Of a stretch of DNA of 64,000 bases, positions 1 through 11,515 are shown one piece after another (the stretch's first letter is position 1; each line of letters starts with the position of its first letter). The DNA lies in assembly GCA_029204225.1 (NCBI GenBank), contig CM055092.1, positions 79,630,838 through 79,694,837 of the forward strand, in the 5' to 3' direction. This stretch comes from Diphasiastrum complanatum (taxonomy: Eukaryota > Streptophyta > Lycopodiopsida > Lycopodiales > Lycopodiaceae). Made by a program: the position numbers and the translations under genes. The notes below the pieces were generated by a model. It saw only the letters and a program-made list of their open reading frames with translations. It had not been told where the DNA came from and searched no databases.

Positions 1-700
1 TGCTCATCAGTAAGTTCTGCATTGTCATCATAAGTCAAGGCAAGACTCACAAGAATGAGTTCATTTTCAATCGGGTCTGGTATGGGCTCCGTTGATAGCC
101 AAGCCACATTCAACACAATTAGTGAAAAAGTGATCGGTGTATCCAAAGTCTGATCTAATTATGAAATCTCATTCAGATCGACTTGATTATCTGTTGAGAC
201 TTATAGCCTATTGTACAATCAATCATTGTTAGAGCTTGATTCCAGTTGACAGTATCAGTTTGAGAGTCATAATGAGCTCCGCAATTTTTTACTGGTTGAT
301 CACAAGTATGATCCGTTGTTGATGAATCATCATTTTCTTTTTGAGCCACTGGTTTGACAGTCCAAGTTACAAGATCAACTTTGACTACCTGTTCACGATT
401 TTCAAAAGTGATTTTTTCGGTACCCCAATTATGAATTACTTGTGCAACACGTAACCATGGGCGTCCCAGTAGGACTTGATAGACATTTGGTGCTTCAGGT
501 AAGTCCATTACTACGAACGTAATGACAAATTGTACTCCATAAATTCTGACAGGTATATCTTCAACCATTCCTTGCGGACTAACCTTCGTTTGATCAGCCA
601 GCTTAATGGCAAAAGTCGCAGACTTTATCCTTGTAAGACCCCATTTTGCACATAGCTTTGTAGAAATCAGGTTAACTCTTGAACCGCCATCTATCACAAC
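1..700 (-). pseudogene. Gyp-A retropepsin region, left copy (Ty3/gypsy)
   Basis: The minus strand encodes a gypsy-type aspartic protease that processes the Gag-Pol polyprotein. The active-site region reads VIDGGSRVN just inside position 697, and the family-typical LLGRPWL motif lies near 460-480. A lysine-rich linker towards RT follows and runs off the left edge. The same sequence recurs at 17504-18028, where the downstream RT is visible. A short gap with a frame change separates it from the gag region at 716. The reading frame has no obvious ATG because this is an internal polyprotein segment. It is a fragment of a decayed element, not a host gene. Confidence 0.85.
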
Positions 701-715
701 TGCTTCGTTAGAAAA

Positions 716-2165
716 TTACTTATGTTGTATCGGCAAGGTTATATTTTTGCTCACTTTTCCAAGTTGCTTCGACATTGAATAGCTCATTAGATTCTTCAAA
801 TCTAGCACAAAAATGTGGCTCTTGATGGACTTTTGCGCTAATACTTCTTTTGCATTTGGTACCAACTTCGGGAACTCTCCCAATAAAATATTGATTGTAC
901 TAGACAAAATATTTATGAGTAGTTCTGTTTGCGGCACTTCCGGGTCAGTCATCTTAAAGGGTTCTTCGTGATGATGCAATTGGGCATTCATATATGTATG
1001 TGGATTATTTGGCGGTTGCATTGGTGAAGAACGAACCTCGGTTGTTGCTCTAGCGGCTTCAAGCTCCTCTTCCTCTTGCAAATGTTTAATCCACTGCCTC
1101 ATATCTTGGTATCTCCTCTTTTCTGCATGAAGATTTAGATAGACTCTAAATGTTGTTAGTAGATGGTATAAAATCAACAAGTGCTGGAACTGCTACGGGT
1201 TCCTTCTGCTTCTGTGCTTTGGTAACCACCATCAGGGTACACTTGGTTCAATCTGAGATGTTGGTCTTTTCTTGATTGTGATCAAATTTACAGGAGCTAT
1301 GGCCAATGGCAGCTTCAGTCTTACTGGACACTTCTTGTAGCAATGGCCATATCCACAATCACGACAGAATGGTACAAATTTGCCTTTGTTTGGACATTTC
1401 GCAACTCTGTGATTTTCTCCACATGCAAAGCATCCAAGCGGTGCTCTGGTCCAGTTTATAGATACTTGTTGTTGCACGACAACATAAATAACATACTGTT
1501 AAAAGGACCGCTCTCATGATCATTACTATAATTCCATTGTTCGGTACCTCTGTAAGATTCTGGTTCCATTAGATTACCAGGCGGAGCTGGTTGCTTTGGT
1601 GGGGCAGGTAAAGCTAATCATTCCGGATATCCAAGAGCAGATTGACAAGGTCTAGCTGTCAGATTTCCTCCATAAAGTGGTTCTCGATATCCCATATGCG
1701 CATACCTTTGCTTAATAATCCGAGGATTAAAATTGCAAAAAGCAGTCTCATGATCAGGTGAATTACACAAATGGCATATACTGATTTCCATTCGTTTTTT
1801 TCTTTGAGGACACTCATTCACTGTATGATTTCCCATACAAATTGAACACCAAAGATTTTTCCTGGTAGGAAAAGTCTGAGCAAACTTCTCAGGTTTCTTG
1901 TTCGCTTGTCCATGGAAATTTTCCAATGCTTTAATCTTCTCATCAAATTGCGAATGCAACTTTTCCATCTGTTTCTGCTGATTCTTTTTCGAGTTTCTCG
2001 AACTCATTGAGCATCATCTCTATAGTAGCATTGACATTTGTTGATGCAATAGTGGTGGATGTCGTAGTTGTCTGCCCTGCTATATAAGACAACATAATGA
2101 TATTTGGCTCATTGTCTGAATCTTGATCCTCCTCACGTATTGCATCATCCATAGCGTTTTGCAAA
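716..2165 (-). pseudogene. Gyp-A gag C-terminal half with zinc knuckles, left copy
   Basis: Several minus-strand frames together encode the nucleocapsid part of a gypsy Gag. Four cysteine-histidine knuckles are visible. CSICMGNHTVNEC and CHLCNSPDHETAFC lie around 1740-1850. CFACGENHRVAKC and CRDCGYGHCYKKC lie around 1330-1440. Three of the four have the shorter C-x2-C-x3-H-x4-C spacing instead of the usual C-x2-C-x4-H-x4-C. Frames shift near 1480, 1600 and 1200, so no single open frame spans the region. The order gag then protease (to 697) on the minus strand is normal for gypsy elements. Confidence 0.8.
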
Positions 2166-2192
2166 GTCACATACTCATTGTGGCGTTTCAGC

Positions 2193-2659
2193 TCACGTCT
2201 GATCGTTTTCGGAAGGCCTGCCAGGAATCACATAATTACGGCGTCCTTCAATAATCAATTCAGATACGCACTCAGATCTAAAGTGTTTTATTCGTTCAAT
2301 ATAATCTCGGACCAATTTTTGCTTTCCCATTTTAATTTTACTTAAGAGTAAGAAAGGGTCTTCTATAAACTTTCGAGGTGTGAACCGTGTGATGAGGGCT
2401 CGTTTGACAGTCTCCCAATTCGTACGCTCAGTTTCATCTTGATTGTAGCACTGATCTTGTGCTGCACCCGTTAAAGCCATAGGAAAAAGTTTAAGTTTAT
2501 CTGGTGAAAAAATTCACCATAGACATCACAAGATTCAAAATAGATCTAAAGAAATCTAATTGGATCTGTTAATCCATTGTATTTGGGTAGATCCAAACGG
2601 GGTGCTCTCCTAACAAGGATTGGATTGACTTCCTAAGCAGCACCTCCAGGGGCAGCCAT
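2193..2659 (-). pseudogene. Gyp-A gag N-terminal and core region, left copy
   Basis: The likely Gag start is the ATG at 2659 (protein begins MAAPGG). A stop follows soon after it, then frames reading NPILVRRAPRLDLPKYNG and the retrotransposon Gag core with W-x-x-V-K and the ITRFTPRKF block near 2390-2420. Gag forms the virus-like particle of the element. The Gag core frame at 2193-2480 is open, but it is separated from the start by stops, so the gene is inactive. The right copy at 19524-19990 carries the same lesions. Confidence 0.75.
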
Positions 2660-3597
2660 TTTTATAGATTAATTCAAGTAGGCAATGAGATTGGATCTAG
2701 ATTTCTCAATTAGGAACTATCTCAGATCAGATTCCTAAACTGTGAAAAAGATTATGAGATCAACTGATCGATACTTCTCAAAAATGAAGATTTCTCATAA
2801 TCAGAATAAAACTAAACTAGATTTGACCCAAAATTTCTTGGACTTGATCTGAAAAATTAGAACCCAAAGGTTTTCTAGGCGAAGGTTGACTCGACGAAGG
2901 TTCAGCAGTGTTATTTTTGGTAAAAACTTTCTGATCAGTCTTTTCTAACAAATTCTATGGAAATAACCTTCGCCGAACTCTCAGACTGAGAATCTGACTC
3001 AGATAAAGCTAGGGTAGAACTGGCGAAGGTTCTTGACACATAAAAGCACAATTTATGTAGTTTGGCGAGGATAAAAATAGAGTTTTTTCAGGATCTGGAT
3101 ACAATGAATATTCGTCGAACTCAAAAATAATAAACTACTATAAATAGAATAATTTGGTAACTCGGCAAAGGTTCTGGTGAAGAATCAAGAGTAATATTGA
3201 TATTTTTACAAAAACGAGACTTTTTTGACAAAAATATGACAATATGACAACTGATCCTCTGAGCTACCTTCTATTTCTGATATTGTTCTTTGCCGACCTG
3301 GCAGTAGATAGATCTAAATCACACCTATGCATAGTGAATCAAGTGAAGGTTCTTTTTCTGTATATTTAGAGTTTTGGTGATTTTTTGATGTTTTTTGATG
3401 ATTTTTCTGATGTTTTTAGAAATCCATTAGAAAGCATTGTTCGCTCTTCAAATTGAAGGTTCTGTGATCAAAATCATAGGCGCCTACAACTTGACGAACG
3501 CTTTGAAACACCAAGTTCCACAGATTCATTTGAATCAGATTCGTCTGATTATACTTTCGAACCAAGTTCAGAATCAAAATCTTCTTCTTCATAACCA
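2660..3597. other. Spacer between two head-to-head gypsy gag regions, left copy
   Basis: No gene is recognised. The spacer separates the divergent gag starts of Gyp-A (minus) and Gyp-B (plus). It holds at least six near copies of the motif GAAGGTTC (near 2881, 2898, 3024, 3176, 3345 and 3465) and one reverse copy near 2967. It is A+T rich with T-runs near 3370-3415. It may contain leader or LTR sequence of one element, but I found no TG...CA LTR pair or tRNA-primer site here. Confidence 0.6.
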
Positions 3598-3660
3598 TTG
3601 TCTGAGTGCAGTCTAGATTTTTGTCATCCAAGTTCACCTAGTTCACCACCGTCTGTTAAT

Positions 3661-4141
3661 ATGGCTAACCCATCGCCACCCACATCTACAAAAATCAAAT
3701 ATGATTTTTTTAACGGATCATCATCTGAAGATGCGGATAATTATTTGTCGCAGTTTGAATCCATTACCATAGAAAACAAAGAAGATACGAATAAGAACAA
3801 AGTTAGAATTTTGCTGAGTCTTCTGTGGAAATAGGCTAGGATTTGGTACAGTCAATTACTACAAGAAACAGTTAATACTTGGAATGCTTTAAAAGCAGCA
3901 TTCCTTAAACAGTTTAGGGAGATAGGATATTCCACTAGACTGTTGGATCGGTTAACTCTATTGAGAAAAAGCCGAAGGAATCACTTAGGAAGTATACTTG
4001 TAGGGTTAAGAATTTAATAGGAAAGTTAGGAGCCCAGTATCCAGTTCCTATGCAAAATGAATGGTTCTTGGGCGGTTTGCCTAAGAAAATAGATTGTTAT
4101 TGTCAACAGGGTTTGATGACTTCTTTGGAAGATGTCATCGC
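3661..4141 (+). pseudogene. Gyp-B gag N-terminal fragment, left copy, cut by Cop-1
   Basis: A plus-strand Gag frame starts at ATG 3661 (MANPSPPTST). It has the typical gypsy Gag features: IKYDFFNG, DADNYLSQFE, then after an in-frame TAG near 3832 the block ARIWYSQL, TWNALKAAFLKQFRE. The frame is interrupted at 4141 by the 5' LTR of Cop-1, with target bases ATCGC just before the LTR. The continuation is absent from this copy, because the duplication junction at 15126 comes before the far side of the insertion. The continuation is seen at 22290 onward in the right copy. Confidence 0.8.
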
Positions 4142-4961
4142 TGTGAGAAATTGGCAAAAATCTAGCTTGGTATTTTTTATGATAGAAGTTTGTAAGTAAA
4201 TCTCACATGTGTGAAGGGTGTTCCCACGTGTGGAGAATTGTAAAGTAAATCAAAATGTTTGATATAGGGGTCTCATAGAATTTCATAGTCAAGCATTTAG
4301 GTGTAGGATGTTGATAGGGTCAAATTTGGCATAGATGGCAAATTATCCATTTCCACTTGTAATGCCAATATTGAGCCAAAATAGAGCCAAACTTGTGCCA
4401 ATTAGAGTGTAGACAAGTGTCATGCTTTTGTTTGATGAAGCTTAAGAGGTCCAATAGGATTTAGAGGTGGAACCTTGTGAGGTCCAATAGAAAATTGAGG
4501 TGTGCTTGAATATAGTCCAATAGAATTTAGAGGTGCATGGATCAATGGTCCAATAGGATTAAGAGGTGGCAAAGTGTGATCCAATCATAGTTAAGCATAG
4601 TGGTAGCTCATGAATCTATTAGTATCATTGTACTCCTCCTTTTGGATCTAATTGATTTTGAGATTGAGTGGATTTTGAGTGTCATTGAATTTCTAGCTTT
4701 CTCTCTCTACTCGAGAGCTCATGATGGTTTTTCTCTCTCTACCCGAGGAGAGCAGCTTGTTTTTACTTAGAATACTTTTGGAACACTTCCCACACGTGTG
4801 AGTGAGAGTTGGAAGTGATTGAATGCATGTAGTAGTGTGTTTTTGCCATAGAATCAAAGATAGATCTTGAATCTCAATCTAGTCTTGATCTTGGTGCATC
4901 TACACACCTTAGGAGATCACAAGTACATGTAGTGGACAATCCACACGTGTGAAATTCAACA
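4142..4961 (+). repeat. 5' LTR of Cop-1 (820 bp)
   Basis: It begins TGTGAGAAATTGG and ends GTGAAATTCAACA (TG...CA) and is followed at once by a tRNA-Met-type primer site. It contains five CCAAT motifs in a short degenerate repeat (about 4451-4585), CT-rich boxes near 4690-4745, and palindromes of the CACATGTG/CACACGTGTG type near both ends (about 4206-4235, 4793, 4941). It aligns to the 3' LTR at 14656 and to the solo LTR at 21473 with only a handful of differences. LTRs carry promoter and polyadenylation signals; exact start sites cannot be read here. Confidence 0.95.
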
Positions 4962-4973
4962 TGTTATCAGAGC
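4962..4973 (+). other. Primer binding site of Cop-1 (initiator tRNA-Met type)
   Basis: TGTTATCAGAGC directly follows the LTR. It differs by one base from the canonical copia PBS TGGTATCAGAGC, which is complementary to the 3' end of initiator tRNA-Met. Confidence 0.9.
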
Positions 4974-5718
4974 CTACCTAAGGTTACCATGCATTTTGAT
5001 CCATTTGAGTGAAAACTATTCATCAATCTTGAGCTAGAAATTGTCAAGGCCCATTTTCTTAGCTATCTTGTTCAATTTTGGATCAAAAGAGATCAAAAGG
5101 ACATTGATTGGGTCTGACCTGGTACTGTATGGAATCAGGTGCTCAGACACGTGTGAGGAACATCCAATTTTAGTTTGGGAGTACTCTTTCATGTTTGATC
5201 CAAAAATCTTGCTAGATAGCTTGTTTTGAAGCTATTTTTGTCTAGTTTCTGATGCAATCAGTTTCATTCCATTTGGTTGAGCCAATCAAAAGTTATAAGC
5301 TTTTGAAGAGGGTTAGGTAGGGCACCTAGACCTGGGTGGACACATTTGGTTTGGTCAAAAGATTGCTTGTTTGATCCAAAATCACAGTTGAATGCTTACT
5401 AATCTCATCTATATGTGATCTAGGCACTGTTTTGAGATCTTAGCCATTTTGTTTCATGCAATATCATTGTATTTGAGTCAAATTTGGTTTCTTAGTGTAT
5501 TTCACACGTGCTAAGAGTGTTTGATCCTAACTTTGCCCATACTCCATCATTTGATGTGAAGTAGATCTAGTTTTGGAGAGATTGAGATAGCTAGTGAGAA
5601 TCATCTCACAGTTTGTTGCAAGATCTTGCATAGGAGATGGTAGCACACCATTATTGGATCCTATAGTGAGAGAGAAGCAACATTTTTTGTTCATCACTTT
5701 TATTTATCTCCACTTTAC
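4974..5718 (+). other. Untranslated leader of Cop-1
   Basis: This is sequence between the PBS and the gag ATG. It is shared with the leader of Cop-2 (10760-11503, opposite strand). Both leaders contain a 62-codon frame without an ATG; its residues diverge freely, so I do not call it a gene. Confidence 0.8.
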
Positions 5719-6018
5719 ATGACTTCAATGAGTTCATACTTGTTGCAACCAAGTGAGAGATTGTCTACTTCCAATTATTCAATATGGAAGTTGAGGATGG
5801 AGTCCATCTTGATACTCCAAGATGTGATGGACATTGTACTTGGGATTGAGGAGGAGCCTCAAGTCCTTCAAGAAGTACAAAAATAGAAGAAGAGAGCTAG
5901 GATGGCTCTCCACTACATTAAGATGAATGTCTCTAATGAGATATTGAGGGAGATTGGTGATTGTTCTACATCCAAGGAAGCTTGGGATTGTCTCAAGTCC
6001 ATCTATGAGGCTAAGAAC
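5719..6018 (+). pseudogene. Cop-1 gag N-terminus, cut by Cop-2
   Basis: Gag starts at ATG 5719. The residues SERLSTSNYSIWKLRMESIL are the usual copia Gag opening. An in-frame TAG at 5884 breaks it (Cop-2 has a lysine codon there). The frame stops at EAKN, where Cop-2 is inserted. The Gag frame resumes at 12258 with TSRLLTLRNQIFQ, exactly where the Cop-2 Gag continues. The 5-bp target AGAAC (6014-6018) is repeated at 12253-12257. Confidence 0.92.
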
Positions 6019-6755
6019 TGTTGAATTTCACACGTGTGGACTGTCCACTACATGTACTTGTGATCTCCTAAGGTGTGTAGATGCACCAAGATCAAGACTA
6101 GATTGAGATTCAAGATCAATCTTGAATCCTATGGCAAAAACACACTACTACATGCATTCAATCACTTCCAACTCTCACTCACACGTGTGGGAAGTATTCA
6201 AAAAATAATCTAAGTAAAAACAAGCTGCTCTCCTCGGGTAGAGAGAGAAAATGCATCATGAGCTCTCGGGTAGAGAGAGAAAGCTAGAAATCCAATAACT
6301 CACAAAATCCATGAAATCACCAAATCAATTACATTCAAAATGAGGAGTACAATGATACTAGTAGGTCCACGAGCTACCACTATGCTTAACTATGATTGGA
6401 CCATATTTTGTCACCTCTTGATCCTATTGGATCATTGATCTATGCACCTCTTAATTCTATTGGACTATATTCAAGCACACCTCAATTTCCTATTGGACCT
6501 CACAAGGTTCCACCTCTAAATCCTATTGGACCTCTTGGAATTCATCAAACAAAAACTTTACACTTGTCTACACTCCAATTAGCAAGTGTTTAGCCTCTTA
6601 CTCTATTTTGGCTCAATAGTGGCATTACAAGTGGAAATGCATAATTTGTCATCTATGCCAAATTTATTCCTATCAACATCCTACACCTAGATGCTTGATG
6701 TAAAAAACATAAGACCCCTATATCTAACATAGATAACCTTTTTCAATTCTTCACA
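6019..6755 (-). repeat. 3' LTR of Cop-2 (left end on the plus strand)
   Basis: In plus orientation it begins TGTTGAATTTCAC and ends CAATTCTTCACA, the reverse of the TGTGAAG...CAACA ends of this family. It lacks about 80 bp near the LTR start that Cop-1 has, including the paired CACATGTGTG/CACGTGTG module. CT-rich boxes and CCAAT-type repeats are retained. It has the same length as the right LTR. Confidence 0.95.
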
Positions 6756-6766
6756 CTCCTAAAAAA
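6756..6766 (-). other. Polypurine tract of Cop-2
   Basis: On the minus strand TTTTTTAGGAG lies directly before the 3' LTR. It is the expected plus-strand primer site of the element. Confidence 0.75.
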
Positions 6767-9700
6767 TTATATATGAAGATTTGAGCATTGATCTTGATAT
6801 AACTCCAAGATTAGATCTATGCTTGATGAAAGCACTTTTGCTCAAAGGCTTGGTGAGTAGATCGGCAATACAAGAGGATGAGTTGACATGCTCCAAATAG
6901 ATTTCTCCTCCAATAAGCTTTTCTCTCACAAAATGGTGTGCCACTTCTATGTGCTTGCTTCTTGCATGAAATATGGGATTATTGGCAAGAGCTTGGGCCG
7001 AGATGTTATCACACTTGATCATTGGTAGACCATCCTCCTTGATGCACTTTAGTTCCATTAATAACCTCTTGATCCAAAGCACTTCTTTGGTAGTTGTAGT
7101 GAGTGCTTTGTACTCGGCCTCACATGAAGAGAGAGATATAGTATCTTGCTTTTTGGAAAGCCAAGATATTAGATTGCCTCCAAGAAAGATAGTGTATGCA
7201 TAATAGACTTTTGATCCATCTTGTCACTTGCAAAGTCCGAATCCGAGTAGCCAATAATGGATAGATCTTTACTTTTGTAGAGTAGACCATAATCACAAGA
7301 TGAAGATACATATCTTAGAATCCTCTTGGCCATCTTCCAATGATGGATCTTAGGATCTTGCATAAATTGACTCAATTTGTGCACACAAAAACTAAGATCG
7401 GGCCTAGTAATGGTAAGCCAAATCAAGGAGCCTACAAGACTCCTAAAAAGTGTGATGTCCTCAAAGGATCTTTCATCACCTTTATTAGGATCTTTTACAA
7501 TTTGCTCCATTGGAGTATATATGCTCTTAGAATTTTCCATATGGAATTTTTTCAACATAGAGTGAGCATATCTAGATTGGCATATAAAGACATGATTTTC
7601 ATAAAAATCAATTTCTAGGCCTAGGATGTAATGTATCTTTCCTAGATCTTGCATTTTAAACTCACATCCAAGTGCTAGCTTGGTTTCATCAACTAGCTTG
7701 ATACAACTTCCACAAAGAATAATGTCATCAACATAAATTAGAAGAATGACAATATTGCTATCAACAAACTTTAGATACATGGAAGGATCATAGTCACTAA
7801 GAGTAAATCCTAGTGAGATAAGAAAAGAGTTAAGTCTTGAATACCATGATCTTGGTGCTTGCTTGAGTCCATAAAGACTTTTGAAGAGCAAGCACACTTT
7901 GGACTCATCCTTGATGAATCCTTGAGGTTGTTCCATATAGATCTCCTCCTCAAGATAACCATTTAGAAAAGCATTGGATACATCTAATTGGAACACCTTC
8001 CACTTGAAAAAACAAGCAAGAGAAATAAGAATTCTTATTGTCACCATCTTTGCAACGGGTGCAAAGGTCTCCTCATAATCAAGATCATGGATTTGAGCAA
8101 ATCCTTTGGCACATAATCTTGCTTTATGCTTGTTGATGGTGCCATCATGATTGAACTTGATCCGAAATACCCACTTGCAACCAATCACATGCTTGTTGGA
8201 TGGAGGATCCACAAGCTCCCAAGTATTGTTGGTGATCAATGCATCATACTCTTGCTTCATGGCATCATACCACTCCTTGGTATTGAGTGCCTCTTGTACA
8301 TTCTTTGGCTCTTCATGAGAGACATAAAAAACATAATTAGCGGAATCAAGATCCACTTGTTTGCCTTTGTCAACATATGAGAGCTTCTTAGGCTCGGATC
8401 TATCTCTCATGGATCTTCTTGGTGAAAAAATCCGAGGAGAGTCTTCTTCAAATCTCGACCCCATCACATCATGATTGTCCTCAAAATCAATAATTGATGA
8501 TGCATCCATAGATTTCTTGATCTCGGCCTCTTCAAATGATGAGTGTTGATCTTCATGAAAGACAACATCTCTACTTTCAATAACTTGAGAAGTAGAGAGT
8601 ATAAAGACTCTATAGGCCTTCTTGGTGGATGAGTATCCAACCATGATCCCTTTGCATGCACTAGGATCTTCCTTCTTCCTTGTTTCCAAGGGAATATGGA
8701 CAAAGCATAAGCATCCAGAAACTCTAAGGTGATCAACCTTAGGCTTCTTCAAAAAAAAGATTTCATATGGTGACTTTCCTCCAAGAGCTATATGTGGGAG
8801 CCTATTGCAAAGATAATTTGCACAATTAATGGCTTCTCCCCAAAAATCTTTGGGCAAAGATGCCTCAATTCTCATAGATTTTGCACATTCACATAGAGAT
8901 CTATTCTTTCTCTCGGCCACTCCATTTTGAGATGGAGAGTAGGCACAAGAAAACTCTCTTTTAATGCCTTCAAGCTCACAAAAATCTTGAAATTTATTGG
9001 AGATATATTCACCACCTCCATCACTTCTAAGAGCTTGAATCTTGAATGAGAATTGCTTCTCTACATAAGCTTTGAAAATAAGGAAATGGTCAAACACCAT
9101 AGATTTTGAAGCAAGAAGATATATCCAAGTGAATCTTGTGTAATCATCAATGAAAGTAACAAAACAAGTGGCTCCTCCCTTGCTTGTAGTTGATGAGAAA
9201 TGCACATCCGAGTGGATTAACTCCAAAGGATGCTTGCTTTTGATAGAAGATCTTGTAAATGGCTTTTTGTGAGATTTAGCAATAGCACAAGCCTCACAAG
9301 GCTTGATCTTCTTGGAGAATGACTTTGGCAAGCCAATAGCTTTGGATTCTTTGATCATAGAGAGCATGAATTTGTAGTTGGGATGTCCCAACCTCCTATG
9401 CCATAATTCCTCCATAGAGAGCTTGTTCACAAGAGCAACATTACAAGCATTCACATACTCATTTGGATCTAGTTTATAGATGCCACCAAATCTAGATCCT
9501 AATGCAAGTATCTCATCATTCTTCTTGATAGTGCAAGTATCAACATTGAATTTTACATCAAGGCCATTATCAAGCAATTGGCCAACACTAATAAGATTCT
9601 TGGTAAGCTTAGGTACATAAAGAACTCTAGAGAGAGAAAGAACTTTAGAGGATGCAAGCTTCAAGGGAATGTTCCCTATGCCTTCAATAGGACATTCAAA

Positions 9701-10759
9701 ATCATTTGCAGTGTATATTGATTTTTTCACTCCATCATAAGGTGCAATAGAAGAGAAAGAGTCCTTGGAGCTACACATATGTGAAGAGGCTCCACTATCA
9801 ATATACCATAGGCCGTCCTTCTTGAAAGGAGTAGATGAGAAACTAGAGACTATAAGATATCCCTCTCCATCACTTGCAATAGTGTCTTCCTTCTCATTGG
9901 TAATATTGGCTTGCTTGAGTTGATTCTTCTTTTTGAAGCAATTGGTGGCATAATGACCTTTCTTGCCACAATAAAAGCACTTGATCTTCTTCTTCTTCTT
10001 GAGCTTGGATGATGAAGCATTAGAGGAATCATCTTCCTGCTCATCTTTGTCTTTGGATTTGACTTTGTCCTTGCTTGAGGATTGTTGATGTTGGTTCTTG
10101 CTCCTCTCTTTGTGCTTATCCTTGGCAAAGAGAGCTTTGCCATCATTATGAGTGAGAGAAAGCTTGTCCATCCTCAAGAGCTTGTACTCTTGTCTTGATT
10201 CTTCTGAAATTAGCACACTTTGGAGAGCCTCCAAACTTGGTAGCTCCTCCTTAATGGCATAGGATTGGACAAGGTTATCAAATTCACTTCTCAAGCCATT
10301 GAGAATGACTTGAACTAGCTCATTTTGATTGATGGAATCACCAATGCAAGCAAGCTCTCTATGAATATCTTTTACTCTCAAAACATAACTAGATGCACTC
10401 TCATCACTCTTTTGGCTACTTTGAAAGATTTGATTCCTAAGAGTGAGAAGCCTAGAGGTATTCTTAGCCTCATAGATAGTCTTGAGACAATCCCAAGCTT
10501 CTTTGGCTGTTGTACAAGTACCTATCTCCCTCAATATCTCATTAGAGACATTCATCTTAATGTAGTGGAGAGCCATCCTAGCTCTCTTTTTGTATTTTTG
10601 AACCTCTTGAAGAACTTGTGGTTCTTCTTCAAGGCCAAGAACTATGTCCATCATGTCTTGAAGGATCAAGATGGACTCCATCCTCATTTTCCAAATTGAA
10701 TAATTTGAAGTGGTCAATCTTTCACTTGGTTCCAACAAGGATGAACCCATTGAAGACAT
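6759..10759 (-). pseudogene. Cop-2 gag-pol polyprotein (Gag-protease-integrase-RT-RNase H) with one frameshift
   Basis: The best start is the ATG at 10759 (MSSMGSS), matching the Cop-1 Gag start. About 1,200 codons are open to 7169. Domains in order: UBN2-type Gag, zinc knuckle CFYCGKKGHYATNC (residue ~280), protease DSGASSH (~340), GAG-pre-integrase LWHRRLGHP, integrase HSDVHF...RSDGGGEY...NGVAERKNR (from ~535), and RT with intact YVDD (codons at 7724-7735). RNase H starts GYSDSDFASD, then a frameshift near 7200 moves the rest (ADLLTKPL) to another frame ending at 6759. All catalytic residues except the broken RNase H look normal, so it may still encode most functions. Confidence 0.93.
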
Positions 10760-11503
10760 TTGAAGTGAAGAAAACTCAAATGATAAACAATAAATGTTGT
10801 TACACACTTTCAATAGGATCCAATAATTGAGTACTATCTCCTCCTATGAAAGATCTTACAACAATTTGTGAATTGATTCTCACTAGCTACTCAAATTTCT
10901 CTAAAACAAGATCTATTTCACATCAAATGATGGAGTATAGGCAAAGTTAGGATCTAACACTCTTAGCACGTGTGAAATACACTAAGAAACCAAATTTGAC
11001 TCAAATACAATAATATTGCATGAAACAAAATGGCTAAGATCTCAAAACAGTGCCTAGATCACATATAGATGAGATTGGCAAGCATACAACTGTGATTTTG
11101 GATCAACCAAGCAATCTCTTGACCAAACCAAATGTGTCCACCCAGGTCTAGGTGCCCTACCTAACCCTCTTCAAAATCTTATAACTTTTGATTGGCTCAA
11201 CCAAATGGAATGAAACTGATTGCAACAGAAACTAGACAAAAATAGCTTCAAAAGAAGGTATCAAGCAAGATAAATGGATCAAACATGAGAGAGAACTTCC
11301 GAACTGAAATTGGATGTTCCTCACACGTGTCTGAGCACCTGATTCCGTACAGTACCAGTTCAGACCCAATCAATGTCCTTTTGATCTCTTTTGATCCAAG
11401 ATTGAACAAGATAGCTAGGAAAATGGGCCTTGACAACTTTTAGCTCAAGATTGATGAAAATTTTTCACTTAGATGGATCAAAAATCATGGTAACCTTAGG
11501 TAG

Positions 11504-11515
11504 GCTCTGATACCA
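11504..11515 (-). other. Primer binding site of Cop-2
   Basis: The plus strand reads GCTCTGATACCA. On the minus strand this is the canonical TGGTATCAGAGC directly after the 5' LTR. Confidence 0.95.

Larger units (their letters stand above)
1..4961. repeat. Left copy of a 17.3-kb tandem duplication
   Basis: This stretch matches 17332-22289 almost base for base at a constant offset of 17331, apart from small indels in the LTR. By eye I count about six substitutions in the 4.1 kb before the LTR. It contains minus-strand Gyp-A gag-protease, a spacer, the plus-strand Gyp-B gag start and a copia LTR. In this copy the LTR is the 5' LTR of a complete element. In the right copy the same site holds a solo LTR. 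The repeat unit begins left of the window. Confidence 0.93.

Noticed and set aside
5041-5229. 62-codon leader frame present in Cop-1 and, on the other strand, in Cop-2 (11248-11436), a possible uORF
   Set aside because: It has no ATG (TTG at the first codon), and the residue differences are mostly non-synonymous. The similarity comes from shared leader DNA.
7340-10830. Several plus-strand open frames inside Cop-2 (for example 10325-10699)
   Set aside because: They are antisense shadows of the minus-strand gag-pol frame.
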